Assembly: GCA_964532715.1 (NCBI GenBank)
Contig: CAZHIX010000008.1
Location: 1-27,585 of the forward strand
Reading direction: 5' to 3'
Origin: 1-14-0-10-45-29 sp964532715
Lineage (GTDB): Archaea; Micrarchaeota; Micrarchaeia; Anstonellales; Anstonellaceae
Length of the DNA: 27,585 bases
Each line of letters opens with the position of its first letter. Within the stretch, counting starts at the first letter, position 1. Below are positions 1 through 5,782 of this stretch, piece after piece. A program made the translations under genes and the position numbers. The notes below the pieces were generated by a model that saw only the letters and a program-made list of their open reading frames with translations, made no database searches and was not told the origin of the DNA.

Positions 1-34
1 GAAATTCATCCACGCGCTAAAGCGCATGGATTTC
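1..34. mobile_element. Hairpin resembling an IS200/IS605 (TnpB-type) element end
   Basis: An imperfect palindrome sits at the very edge of the window. ATCCA at 8-12 pairs with TGGAT at 27-31, and after a C/A mismatch GCGC at 14-17 pairs with GCGC at 22-25 around a TAAA loop. Subterminal hairpins of this form (TTCATCC-stem-TAAA-stem-GGATT) are typical of IS200/IS605-family ends. No tnpA or tnpB is present to the right, so any element body must lie to the left of the window, or this is a solo end. The family call rests on remembered pattern only. Confidence 0.45.
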
Positions 35-152
35 TTTCAAGCAAAGGCACATTAACAACTGTTTAGCTTTTGGAAATAAACTGTTTGATGAGTCCATAAT
101 TATCTAACCTCCAAGATCACACATTACAGATATTAATTGAAAAAAGAGTGTA

Positions 153-187
153 TACAATAAAAATAAAATTAAACAAAAAATAAAATT
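153..187 (-). terminator. T-rich terminator after rps2
   Basis: Just after the rps2 stop, the minus strand runs into several blocks of T (the plus strand is a run of A with scattered T and C). Archaeal intrinsic termination uses T-rich tracts on the coding strand without needing a hairpin, so this is a plausible end of the transcript. No strong stem-loop precedes it. Confidence 0.45.
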
Positions 188-189
188 AA

Positions 190-1170
190 CTACTCACTGG
201 ATTTCTTGTTTGATTCAGTTTTACTTGATTCGCTATCGATATTGGTTGAAGAGTCGTCTTCTTGAGATGTTTGTTTTTTAGAAGATTTTGAATCCTTAGA
301 GTCAGTTTCAGTTGAGTCTTCGGTTTTCGCTTTTGACTTTGTAGTTGGTTTTTTTGAAATTTTAGTTTTTAATTTTGTAGCTAGTTTTTTTGAAGTTGAA
401 TGTGATTTGTCATCGGATTTGATAGATTTTGAATCATCTGAATCATCATTATCTGTTGAATCGTCAGAAGTGCTTGACACCTCTTCTGAATCAGAACTTT
501 GTTCGGTGGAGCTTGCATCTGTTTGAACTTCTTCTTCATCTTTTTTTATTGAATCTTCATCGGCAAGCTGGTTTGCCAATGCTTCAAATCCTTCAAATGT
601 TGGTTCAAATTCTTCGTATGTTTGTATTTTGCCTTTACTCATTGCCAATTCTCTTGCAAGTAACCAAAATATGAGAGCAAGTGAACGTCTTCCTTTATTG
701 TTGCAAGGAATAACCCAATCTATGAACATGGTAAAGTTATCGGTATCACACAACCCTATGGTTGAAATACCCATTTTACCACATTCTACTACTGCTTGTC
801 GTTCTCCTTTAGGGTCACATATTAGAACAAGTTTTGGTTCTATAAAGTCATCACGAGCAACGTTTGTGAAGATTCCAGGAACAAAACGACCACTAAACAC
901 TTTTGCACCTGTTAGTTGAGAAAATATTTTTGCAGAAATTGATGAATATGTTCTTGATGCTATGATTATTATATCCTCGGGTTCATATTTTGCTAATACC
1001 TTTGCAACAAGACGTATTCTCTCATCAATTGCACGTAAATCAAGTACAAACAAACCGTCGTTGCGTGTACGATATATGAACTTCACCATATCAATAGTGC
1101 GAAGTTTTGTTCCGATATGAATACCGGTTTCTAGATAACTTTCTTGTTTAATTAACAATCCATCTGCCAT
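190..1170 (-). CDS. rps2: Small-subunit ribosomal protein uS2 with long low-complexity C-terminal tail
   Basis: uS2 binds the 30S head-body junction. Residues 1 to about 205 match the archaeal S2 core: an N-terminal segment with ETGIHIGT, the FVLDLRAIDERI helix, and the RRSLALIFWLLARE helix near residues 161-174. Beyond that come about 120 residues rich in Ser, Asp, Glu and Lys with almost no hydrophobic residues, so the 326-aa protein is much longer than the usual 200-230 aa. The tail looks disordered: an acidic stretch, then a basic stretch, then mixed. The ATG at 1170 follows AGGTGA at good spacing. It is the last gene of the cluster and has its own candidate promoter near 1241-1253. Identity is certain; the role of the tail is unknown. 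Confidence 0.96.
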   Translation of the reverse strand: MADGLLIKQESYLETGIHIGTKLRTIDMVKFIYRTRNDGLFVLDLRAIDERIRLVAKVLAKYEPEDIIIIASRTYSSISAKIFSQLTGAKVFSGRFVPGIFTNVARDDFIEPKLVLICDPKGERQAVVECGKMGISTIGLCDTDNFTMFIDWVIPCNNKGRRSLALIFWLLARELAMSKGKIQTYEEFEPTFEGFEALANQLADEDSIKKDEEEVQTDASSTEQSSDSEEVSSTSDDSTDNDDSDDSKSIKSDDKSHSTSKKLATKLKTKISKKPTTKSKAKTEDSTETDSKDSKSSKKQTSQEDDSSTNIDSESSKTESNKKSSE

Positions 1171-1240
1171 TTTTTCACCTTTTCAAGAGCTTGGCAAATA
1201 CTCACGTTTTCACGTGGCTACTCTCCAAGACACTTGTGTT

Positions 1241-1253
1241 TTAGTATAATTTT
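1241..1253 (-). promoter_or_regulatory. Candidate TATA box for rps2
   Basis: On the minus strand the AT-rich block contains TATACTAA (1248-1241), about 70 bp upstream of the rps2 ATG. A start of transcription about 25 bp downstream, near 1217-1222, would give a leader of roughly 50 nt. The same octamer occurs twice upstream of rps13 (5580-5625), which supports a local TATA-box role. No mapping data are available. Confidence 0.35.
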
Positions 1254-1304
1254 ATTTTTGATTTTTTGATATCCGCATTTGTGGGATAACCAAAGACTAT
1301 CAGA

Positions 1305-1372
1305 TTGCAAAAGCAAACCGATACAGCCGATTGCGCAAGCAATTTGAGTGTTCTCAAAACCACAAGGTTTTG
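1305..1372 (-). other. Cluster of small hairpins between tRNA-Pro and rps2
   Basis: Three short perfect stems with four-base loops lie close together: TTGC/GCAA at 1305-1316, ATTGC/GCAAT at 1330-1343, and CAAAACC/GGTTTTG at 1355-1372. The stretch is richer in G+C than flanking spacers, and its open frames do not look like protein. It could be a structured RNA, processing hairpins of the tRNA-Pro transcript, or chance. I found no convincing C/D or H/ACA box set. Confidence 0.25.
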
Positions 1373-1408
1373 GGAATACGAGGCACGCCCAACGAGCCAC
1401 AGGCGAGT

Positions 1409-1481
1409 TGGGGTCGCCGAGATTTGAACTCGGATAGCTAGCACCCCATGCTAGCAGGATACCAGGTTACCTCACAACCCC
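1409..1481 (-). tRNA. tRNA-Pro (GGG)
   Basis: A full cloverleaf of 73 nt can be folded. The 7-bp acceptor stem is GGGGTTG with CGACCCC and has one G-U pair. The anticodon stem is CTAGC/GCTAG with the 7-nt loop ATGGGGT, so the anticodon is GGG for proline. The T arm is CCGAG-TTCAAAT-CTCGG. The discriminator is A and CCA is not encoded. There is no intron. It lies between rpoN and rps2, where many archaea also keep a tRNA. Confidence 0.93.
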
Positions 1482-1487
1482 ATTTGG

Positions 1488-1588
1488 TGCAAAAGCAAAA
1501 CAAAAACTTTTGCAAAAACCTGCATTGTGCAAACATGGGAGTGTGGTTGTGTAAATCAGATTTTACAACCCAATCTTTTGCATGCAAA
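1488..1588 (-). other. Spacer between rpoN and tRNA-Pro with three dyad symmetries
   Basis: This spacer holds an 8-bp perfect inverted repeat, TGCAAAAG/CTTTTGCA, at 1488-1495 and 1507-1514. It also holds a 6-bp repeat, GGTTGT/ACAACC, at 1545-1550 and 1565-1570, and a perfect 12-bp palindrome, TTTGCATGCAAA, at 1577-1588. No reading frame looks genuine. The dyads could be processing signals between the rpoN mRNA and the tRNA, or protein-binding sites. Confidence 0.3.
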
Positions 1589-1620
1589 CACAACCTACTC
1601 GTAAGCTCATGTTTAGCTAT

Positions 1621-1818
1621 TTATTGCCGATCATATTTGATTGCCTTGTCCATCACTTCCACGTGAGACAAAAACATTCTACGACAACAATAACGAGTTA
1701 TACCCAGATCATTTAATACATCTGCTGGTTTTTCCCCAGATTTTATACGCTGAGAATATTCATCCCAGTGTTGTGCAATCGGTGCACCGCAAGTAAAACA
1801 TCTTACTGGAAAATACAT
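1621..1818 (-). CDS. rpoN: DNA-directed RNA polymerase subunit N (Rpb10 homologue)
   Basis: A 65-aa zinc-bundle protein that helps assemble RNA polymerase around subunits D and L. All four zinc ligands are present: Cys7 and Cys10 in the N-terminal CFTC, and the adjacent Cys44-Cys45 in RYCCRRM, which is the family signature. Length matches archaeal RpoN. The ATG at 1818 follows GAGGTTGT at suitable spacing. It lies 12 bp after rps9 and is the last protein gene of the alpha-type block. RpoK and enolase, which often follow rpoN in archaea, are absent here; tRNA-Pro comes next. Confidence 0.96.
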   Translation of the reverse strand: MYFPVRCFTCGAPIAQHWDEYSQRIKSGEKPADVLNDLGITRYCCRRMFLSHVEVMDKAIKYDRQ

Positions 1819-1830
1819 AAGACAACCTCT

Positions 1831-2262
1831 TTAACGGTACGATTTTTGTTTTCTTGCTCTTGCTTTTGGACCCATGTACTTCTTTGGTTCTACACGGCGT
1901 GAATCTTCTGCAACCAAGAATTTATCGTATTCGTACATTTTCTCTTTTAAAGACTCATCACCACTATATACAACAAGTGCACGCGCAATTGCAAGTCTAG
2001 ATGCTTGAGCCTGACCCATTGCACCCCCACCACGCACAGATACATTGATATCTACTGTTGGCGCAATTTCAGATGCAACACGCAAGGGCTCGTATATAAG
2101 CTCTTTTGCATATCGATTCTGATATGCATCAAGAAGAACAGAATTAATACGAACTATCCCTGAACCCTCACTGATTGATGCACGGGCAACGCTCTCCTTT
2201 CTTTTTCCTCTTTGAACCGGAATGGAAGAAGATTTTTTTGATTTTGTTTTTTTAACTGCCAT
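1831..2262 (-). CDS. rps9: Small-subunit ribosomal protein uS9
   Basis: uS9 sits in the 30S head and its C-terminal tail reaches the P-site tRNA. The 143-aa protein has the family core GKRKESVARASISEGSG and the segment VRGGGAMGQAQASRLAIARAL, and ends in the diagnostic basic GPKARARKQKSYR tail. The ATG at 2262 is preferred over a frame opening nine bases earlier, because the upstream GGTGTTG is the ribosome-binding site. rpl13 ends 9 bp upstream, so the pair is probably coupled, as in most archaea and bacteria. Confidence 0.95.
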   Translation of the reverse strand: MAVKKTKSKKSSSIPVQRGKRKESVARASISEGSGIVRINSVLLDAYQNRYAKELIYEPLRVASEIAPTVDINVSVRGGGAMGQAQASRLAIARALVVYSGDESLKEKMYEYDKFLVAEDSRRVEPKKYMGPKARARKQKSYR

Positions 2263-2271
2263 AAACAACAC

Positions 2272-2694
2272 CTAATTTTTGTATCCAAACGCTTTGCACA
2301 AATTCTCAAGAGTTATGCTTTTTGTCAAATCGGTTTTTATTGCAAGCTTATACACTTGTGCTTTTGACACATCAACACCGACAGGAACTCCGTCGTGCGC
2401 CTTAAGCCTTTTTAGTGCATCACGACCACGTTGACTTTTCTTTGGAAGCATACCACTCACACTTTTTTTGAAAAGCATATATGGAATGCGGGGAAATTTC
2501 TCAACTTTTTGTGGGTCTTTTTTATCAACCATCGCACGATGTATTTGAAGCTGATTTTTGTGATACTCTGGTTTTCCACTTAATACCATTTGAGAAGCAT
2601 TTATTACTTCAACTTCTTCACCGTTAAGTAAGTCTTTTGCCACTTTTGCGGCTAAGCGTCCAACAACGGCATCTTTAGCATCATATAATATCAT
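2272..2694 (-). CDS. rpl13: Large-subunit ribosomal protein uL13
   Basis: uL13 is an early 50S assembly protein. The 140-aa sequence shows the family start (DAKDAVVGRLAAKVAKDLL), the NASQMVLSGK segment and the IPYMLFKKSVSGMLPKKSQRGRDALKRLKAHDG region typical of archaeal L13. The ATG at 2694 follows GGTGATGTC, in which the TGA is the stop codon of rpl18e. Initiation is therefore probably coupled to termination of the upstream gene. Confidence 0.95.
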   Translation of the reverse strand: MILYDAKDAVVGRLAAKVAKDLLNGEEVEVINASQMVLSGKPEYHKNQLQIHRAMVDKKDPQKVEKFPRIPYMLFKKSVSGMLPKKSQRGRDALKRLKAHDGVPVGVDVSKAQVYKLAIKTDLTKSITLENLCKAFGYKN

Positions 2695-2698
2695 GACA

Positions 2699-3013
2699 TC
2701 ACCCTAAGAGTACTACACCCTCTGCGTTCGGGTGAGACTTTTTTAGTTCATCCATCTGCATTATTTTCCCACCTGCAGATAGTATTTGTTCTTTGGCACT
2801 TTTTGAAAAGCCCATCGCTACAATAGTTAGTTTATGCGTCAATGTTCCTTTTGCCAAAATTTTGTCAGCTACTATTACAACTTGACCATCTTTTGTTGTC
2901 TTGGATAATTTATCCAAATTTACACCTTTTCGAGCTCGCACGGATCTTTGAAAAAGAACATCTGCCTTGTCCCAAATATTCGTACTGGCACTTTTATTTG
3001 TTTTTTCGCTCAT
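2699..3013 (-). CDS. rpl18e: Large-subunit ribosomal protein eL18 (L18e)
   Basis: An archaeal/eukaryotic-specific 50S protein related in fold to uL15. The 104-aa product has the eL18 pattern: ARKGVNLDKLSK, then VVIVADKILAKGTLTHKLTIVAMGFSKSAKEQI, and the closing HPNAEGVVLLG. The start at 3013 (MSEKTN) is chosen because GGTGATGTA lies directly upstream. The same frame extends 12 codons further to 3049, but those residues match nothing expected. tRNA-Leu lies 48 bp upstream and rpl13 starts 4 bp after the stop. Confidence 0.94.
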   Translation of the reverse strand: MSEKTNKSASTNIWDKADVLFQRSVRARKGVNLDKLSKTTKDGQVVIVADKILAKGTLTHKLTIVAMGFSKSAKEQILSAGGKIMQMDELKKSHPNAEGVVLLG

Positions 3014-3061
3014 TACATCACCAGTTAAAATCAATTTACTACGTATCAAACTTTAGATAAA

Positions 3062-3146
3062 TGCAGGGGGAGGGATTTGAACCCACGAACACCTAAGTGA
3101 CTAGCCCCTCAAGCTAGCGCGTTTGACCAGGCTTTGCTACCCCTGC
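3062..3146 (-). tRNA. tRNA-Leu (GAG)
   Basis: An 85-nt class II tRNA. The acceptor GCAGGGG pairs with CCCCTGC. The anticodon stem CTAGC/GCTAG encloses TTGAGGG, giving anticodon GAG. A long variable arm follows (TCACTTAGGTGTTCGT), and the T arm holds GGTTCAAATCC. The discriminator is A, CCA is not encoded and there is no intron. It lies between rpoD and rpl18e, a common position in archaea. Confidence 0.92.
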
Positions 3147-3184
3147 AAAAAATTTGATTTATAAATTTCATGTCAAATATGACA

Positions 3185-3778
3185 CTACTTTTTAGCTACC
3201 TCCTTTTTTAATGCTTTTAGGCTTTGTTCAAGTTCTGAACATTTAGAGGTTGCAATATCAACAGCTTTTGAGATAGTATCTCTTGGACCTAATTGCATAA
3301 AGCTTTCATATTCAAATTTGAAATCCCCATTATCAAGCATTTCATACCCTGCCATTCCTGCTTGCCACTTTGCATGTTTTCTTCCAATACCACTTATGGC
3401 TTTAGCCTCAAGACGTAGGTTCTGATGCTCCAATAAACGAAGTAAAGGTATTTTGTCAGTTGCAACTTTTATTTTATCAACTGTGGTTTCAAGAGCAGAC
3501 GAATAAACTGTGGTTGGTCCCTGTACGTCAAGTGATAAAAGTACTTGTTCATCATCACGTACACCTGAACCAAGCTTTAGAGGTATAAGACCTATTCGAT
3601 GAGCGATATATTCATCAAATAACGTGCTCGTGTTTTCGTATATAGTAACGTTGTCTATTGCAAAAACAGGAACCCAAGACATTGAAAGCCTGCGGATCAT
3701 ATTTGCAAATCCGACAGTTGATTTTGACAAAACAAATGTGAATTTGTTTTTGTCTTCGTTCTCAACTTTTATTTTCAT
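3185..3778 (-). CDS. rpoD: DNA-directed RNA polymerase subunit D (Rpb3 / alpha homologue)
   Basis: Subunit D pairs with L and starts polymerase assembly. The 197-aa sequence shows the alpha-family features: the N-terminal dimerisation region with FANMIRRLSMSWVPVFAIDNVTIYENTS and DEYIAHRIGLIPLKLG (near residues 24-75), an insertion domain, and the return strand with KWQAGMAGYE. It lacks the cysteine-rich Fe-S domain found in many archaeal D subunits, and at 197 aa it is short compared with the usual 260 or so. The ATG at 3778 follows GGGGGAA. It lies 11 bp after rps11. Confidence 0.95.
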   Translation of the reverse strand: MKIKVENEDKNKFTFVLSKSTVGFANMIRRLSMSWVPVFAIDNVTIYENTSTLFDEYIAHRIGLIPLKLGSGVRDDEQVLLSLDVQGPTTVYSSALETTVDKIKVATDKIPLLRLLEHQNLRLEAKAISGIGRKHAKWQAGMAGYEMLDNGDFKFEYESFMQLGPRDTISKAVDIATSKCSELEQSLKALKKEVAKK

Positions 3779-3789
3779 GCTATTCCCCC

Positions 3790-4317
3790 TTATACTCTTC
3801 TTCCTCTGCGACCACCAGGTCTTTTAGTTGTATCAGTTGGAATTGGAGTTACATCTTCAATCTTGCCAATGCGGACCCCTTGTCTTGCAATCGTTCTTAC
3901 TACAGATTGCGCACCTGAACCTGGAGTTTTGGTTCCATGCCCACCGGGAGCACGAATCCTTATGTGAAGACCACTTATTCCCTTAGTTTTTGCTTCCTGC
4001 ACAGCTTTTATAGTTGCTTGCATGGCAGCATAAGGTTTTCCTTCCTCACGATCTGACTTTACAATCATACCCCCAGATGCTTTTGAAATTGTTTCTGCAC
4101 CCGAAAGATCAGTTATTGTGATTATAGTGTCATTCTTTGAAGAATAAACGTTACACAATGCCCATTGAATCGGGCCTCTTGAGTAATTTCTTATCGGCCT
4201 CTCAAAGCGTCTTTGACGAAACTCTCTTTGAGGTGGTCTTTGCGACGAATCTGTACTCTGAGCATTTTGTTGCTCAGTGGTTGAAGTTTGATTTTTTGAT
4301 TCTACATCTTCTTGCAT
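3790..4317 (-). CDS. rps11: Small-subunit ribosomal protein uS11
   Basis: uS11 lines the mRNA exit region of the 30S platform. The core is unmistakable: WALCNVYSSKNDTIITITDLSGAETIS, KPYAAMQATIKAVQEAK, HIRIRAPGGHGTKTPGSGAQSVVRTIAR, and the C-terminal PIPTDTTKRPGGRRGRRV. About 45 extra residues rich in Gln, Ser and Arg precede the core. The ATG at 4317 gives the usual spacing from GGTGAT; a second ATG three bases earlier is also possible. The stop is 11 bp before rpoD. Confidence 0.95.
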   Translation of the reverse strand: MQEDVESKNQTSTTEQQNAQSTDSSQRPPQREFRQRRFERPIRNYSRGPIQWALCNVYSSKNDTIITITDLSGAETISKASGGMIVKSDREEGKPYAAMQATIKAVQEAKTKGISGLHIRIRAPGGHGTKTPGSGAQSVVRTIARQGVRIGKIEDVTPIPTDTTKRPGGRRGRRV

Positions 4318-4326
4318 CATAATCAC

Positions 4327-4923
4327 CTATTCTTGAGCTGACTCTTCAGCTTGAGGCTGAGTAGAGGGTGCTTGTTCGGATGAAGTAATTTGAGCCGAAC
4401 GCGCAAATTTCTCATCCTTTTTTGTTTCTTGCTCGGTTTTAACAGATATATCTATTGCTTTAAAGTAAGATACAGATGGTTCCTCGCTTGAAGTTACCAA
4501 GTAAGATGGAATATTTACTCGTCTACCATTCACAGATATGAAACCGTGCACAATAAGTTGACGTGCTTGTGTAGCAGTTCTTGCAAGACCACGTTTTAAT
4601 ACAATGGTTTGTAGACGTCTTTCAAGAAAATCTCTTACAGTGAGTGCAAGAATATCATCAAGTTTCATATCAGATTTTGCAATTCCAAGTCTTTTGAGTT
4701 TATTAACTAAATTTTGACCAACGAGTTCTTCCTGTTCGCCTAAAGATAATAGTCGTCTTGCATTTCGTCTCATTTTTTTGAGTTCTGCAGAAGCAACCCA
4801 CAATTCACGAGTTCTTCTAAGACCATATTCACGTTTAAGTTGAGTTTCTTCTTTTATACGTGATGCATCCCACACTTTTCTTGGAGTTTCTGCTTTTGGT
4901 CTGAGTCTTTTTGGATCTCCCAT
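4327..4923 (-). CDS. rps4: Small-subunit ribosomal protein uS4
   Basis: uS4 is a primary 16S rRNA binder. The N-terminal region (MGDPKRLRPKAETPRKVWDA) is archaeal/eukaryotic in type. The S4 RNA-binding domain is clear from about residue 106: RRLQTIVLKRGLARTATQARQLIVHGFISVNGRRVNIPSYLV. Residues past about 165 form a low-complexity Glu/Gln/Ser tail. The protein is 198 aa, near family length plus tail. GGTGAT precedes the ATG at 4923. It lies 10 bp after rps13. Confidence 0.95.
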   Translation of the reverse strand: MGDPKRLRPKAETPRKVWDASRIKEETQLKREYGLRRTRELWVASAELKKMRRNARRLLSLGEQEELVGQNLVNKLKRLGIAKSDMKLDDILALTVRDFLERRLQTIVLKRGLARTATQARQLIVHGFISVNGRRVNIPSYLVTSSEEPSVSYFKAIDISVKTEQETKKDEKFARSAQITSSEQAPSTQPQAEESAQE

Positions 4924-4933
4924 TCACATCACC

Positions 4934-5545
4934 TTATTTTTTGTCTTTGCTCTCTTTTGGTGCTTCTTTAGCAGGAGCAGATGCCGGAGCTTTTAATGAT
5001 TTTCTCATAACTCCCATAGTCATTCCCTTTCTTCCAGTGCTTCGTGTTCTTTGACCACGAACTTTTTGTCCATATGCATGTCTGAAACCTCTCCATGATT
5101 GAGAATCTTGTTCGTGTTCTATATCTTGACGATTAGCATATTGCAAATCAGTACCTATTAGGTGCACTGGCTCACTTGTTTGATAAGACTTTTGTTTATT
5201 GAGCATAAATCTTGGTACTTTTTCATACTTATGAATGTTTGAGATTATTTGTTCAAGATGTTCAATTTGAGATTCTGAAAGCGCACCTATGCGAGTATCT
5301 GCAGAAACTTTTAACTCGTCAGTTGCGATGTTTGCAATAACTTTACCTATAGCCTGCCCAATACCACGAATTGAAGTAAGTGCACGAGTCAATTTTAAAT
5401 GACCTTTTAAATCACGACCGGACATACGAACAATTCCACGAAAGTCTTTGTCCTCTTCCATAGATTGAGTTTGACCCTGTTCATTTGCAGGTTTTTTTGC
5501 AGATATAGGCTTTTTGCCTTTTTGCTTTTTTACCGACATTCCCAT
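4934..5545 (-). CDS. rps13: Small-subunit ribosomal protein uS13
   Basis: uS13 contacts the 50S subunit and tRNAs from the 30S head. Family features are the FRGIVRMSGRDLKGHLKLTRALTSIRGIGQAIGKVIA region (helix-hairpin-helix) and the C-terminal WRGFRHAYGQKVRGQRTRSTGRKG. About 35 Lys/Gln-rich residues at the N terminus and about 30 Ala/Lys-rich residues at the C terminus are extra, so the product is 203 aa against about 150 usually. The ATG at 5545 follows GGTGATAAA. The frame is open to 5578, but those codons precede the ribosome-binding site. It is the first gene after tRNA-Ser and has a repeated TATACTAA motif upstream. Confidence 0.93.
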   Translation of the reverse strand: MGMSVKKQKGKKPISAKKPANEQGQTQSMEEDKDFRGIVRMSGRDLKGHLKLTRALTSIRGIGQAIGKVIANIATDELKVSADTRIGALSESQIEHLEQIISNIHKYEKVPRFMLNKQKSYQTSEPVHLIGTDLQYANRQDIEHEQDSQSWRGFRHAYGQKVRGQRTRSTGRKGMTMGVMRKSLKAPASAPAKEAPKESKDKK

Positions 5546-5579
5546 TTTATCACCATAATAACTTGATATTATCATCAAT

Positions 5580-5625
5580 TTCTATTAGTATACATTCAAA
5601 CTACATACACAATTCTATTAGTATA
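5580..5625 (-). promoter_or_regulatory. Two direct repeats with TATACTAA, likely rps13 promoter region
   Basis: The minus strand carries TATACTAATAGAA twice, at 5625-5613 and 5592-5580, a perfect 13-bp repeat with a 33-bp period. Each copy contains a TATA-like octamer also seen upstream of rps2. From the nearer copy, transcription would start about 10-15 nt before the GGTGAT site of rps13. The pair could be tandem promoters or one promoter plus a duplicated operator. Confidence 0.45.
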
Positions 5626-5645
5626 TACCACTTTCAAATACACTA

Positions 5646-5757
5646 CGCCGAGGATGGGATTTGAACCCATAAACCCTTGCGGGAACACGCTTGCAGGTTT
5701 TGCTTAAAAAGGCAAACATTTCCAGGCGTGCGCACTACCAGGTTATGCGACCTCGGC
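5646..5757 (-). tRNA. tRNA-Ser (GGA) with a 28-nt intron
   Basis: A class II tRNA, 112 nt in the genome. The acceptor is GCCGAGG/CCTCGGC with discriminator G, as expected for serine. The anticodon stem CACGC/GCGTG encloses 35 nt that begin CTGGAA, giving anticodon GGA after T33. With an intron at the canonical 37/38 position, 28 nt (5692-5719) are removed and a normal 7-nt loop remains. The variable arm is CCC-GCAA-GGG and the T arm ATGGG-TTCAAAT-CCCAT. CCA is not encoded. The exact splice sites are inferred; a perfect bulge-helix-bulge is not obvious. Confidence 0.9.
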
Positions 5758-5782
5758 ACGACAATAAAAATTTGCTTGCAAA

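Noticed and set aside
1218..1444. Two minus-strand frames of about 60 residues around tRNA-Pro
   Set aside because: They overlap the tRNA or its flank, are Cys/Trp-rich with odd composition, lack ribosome-binding sites and resemble no family.
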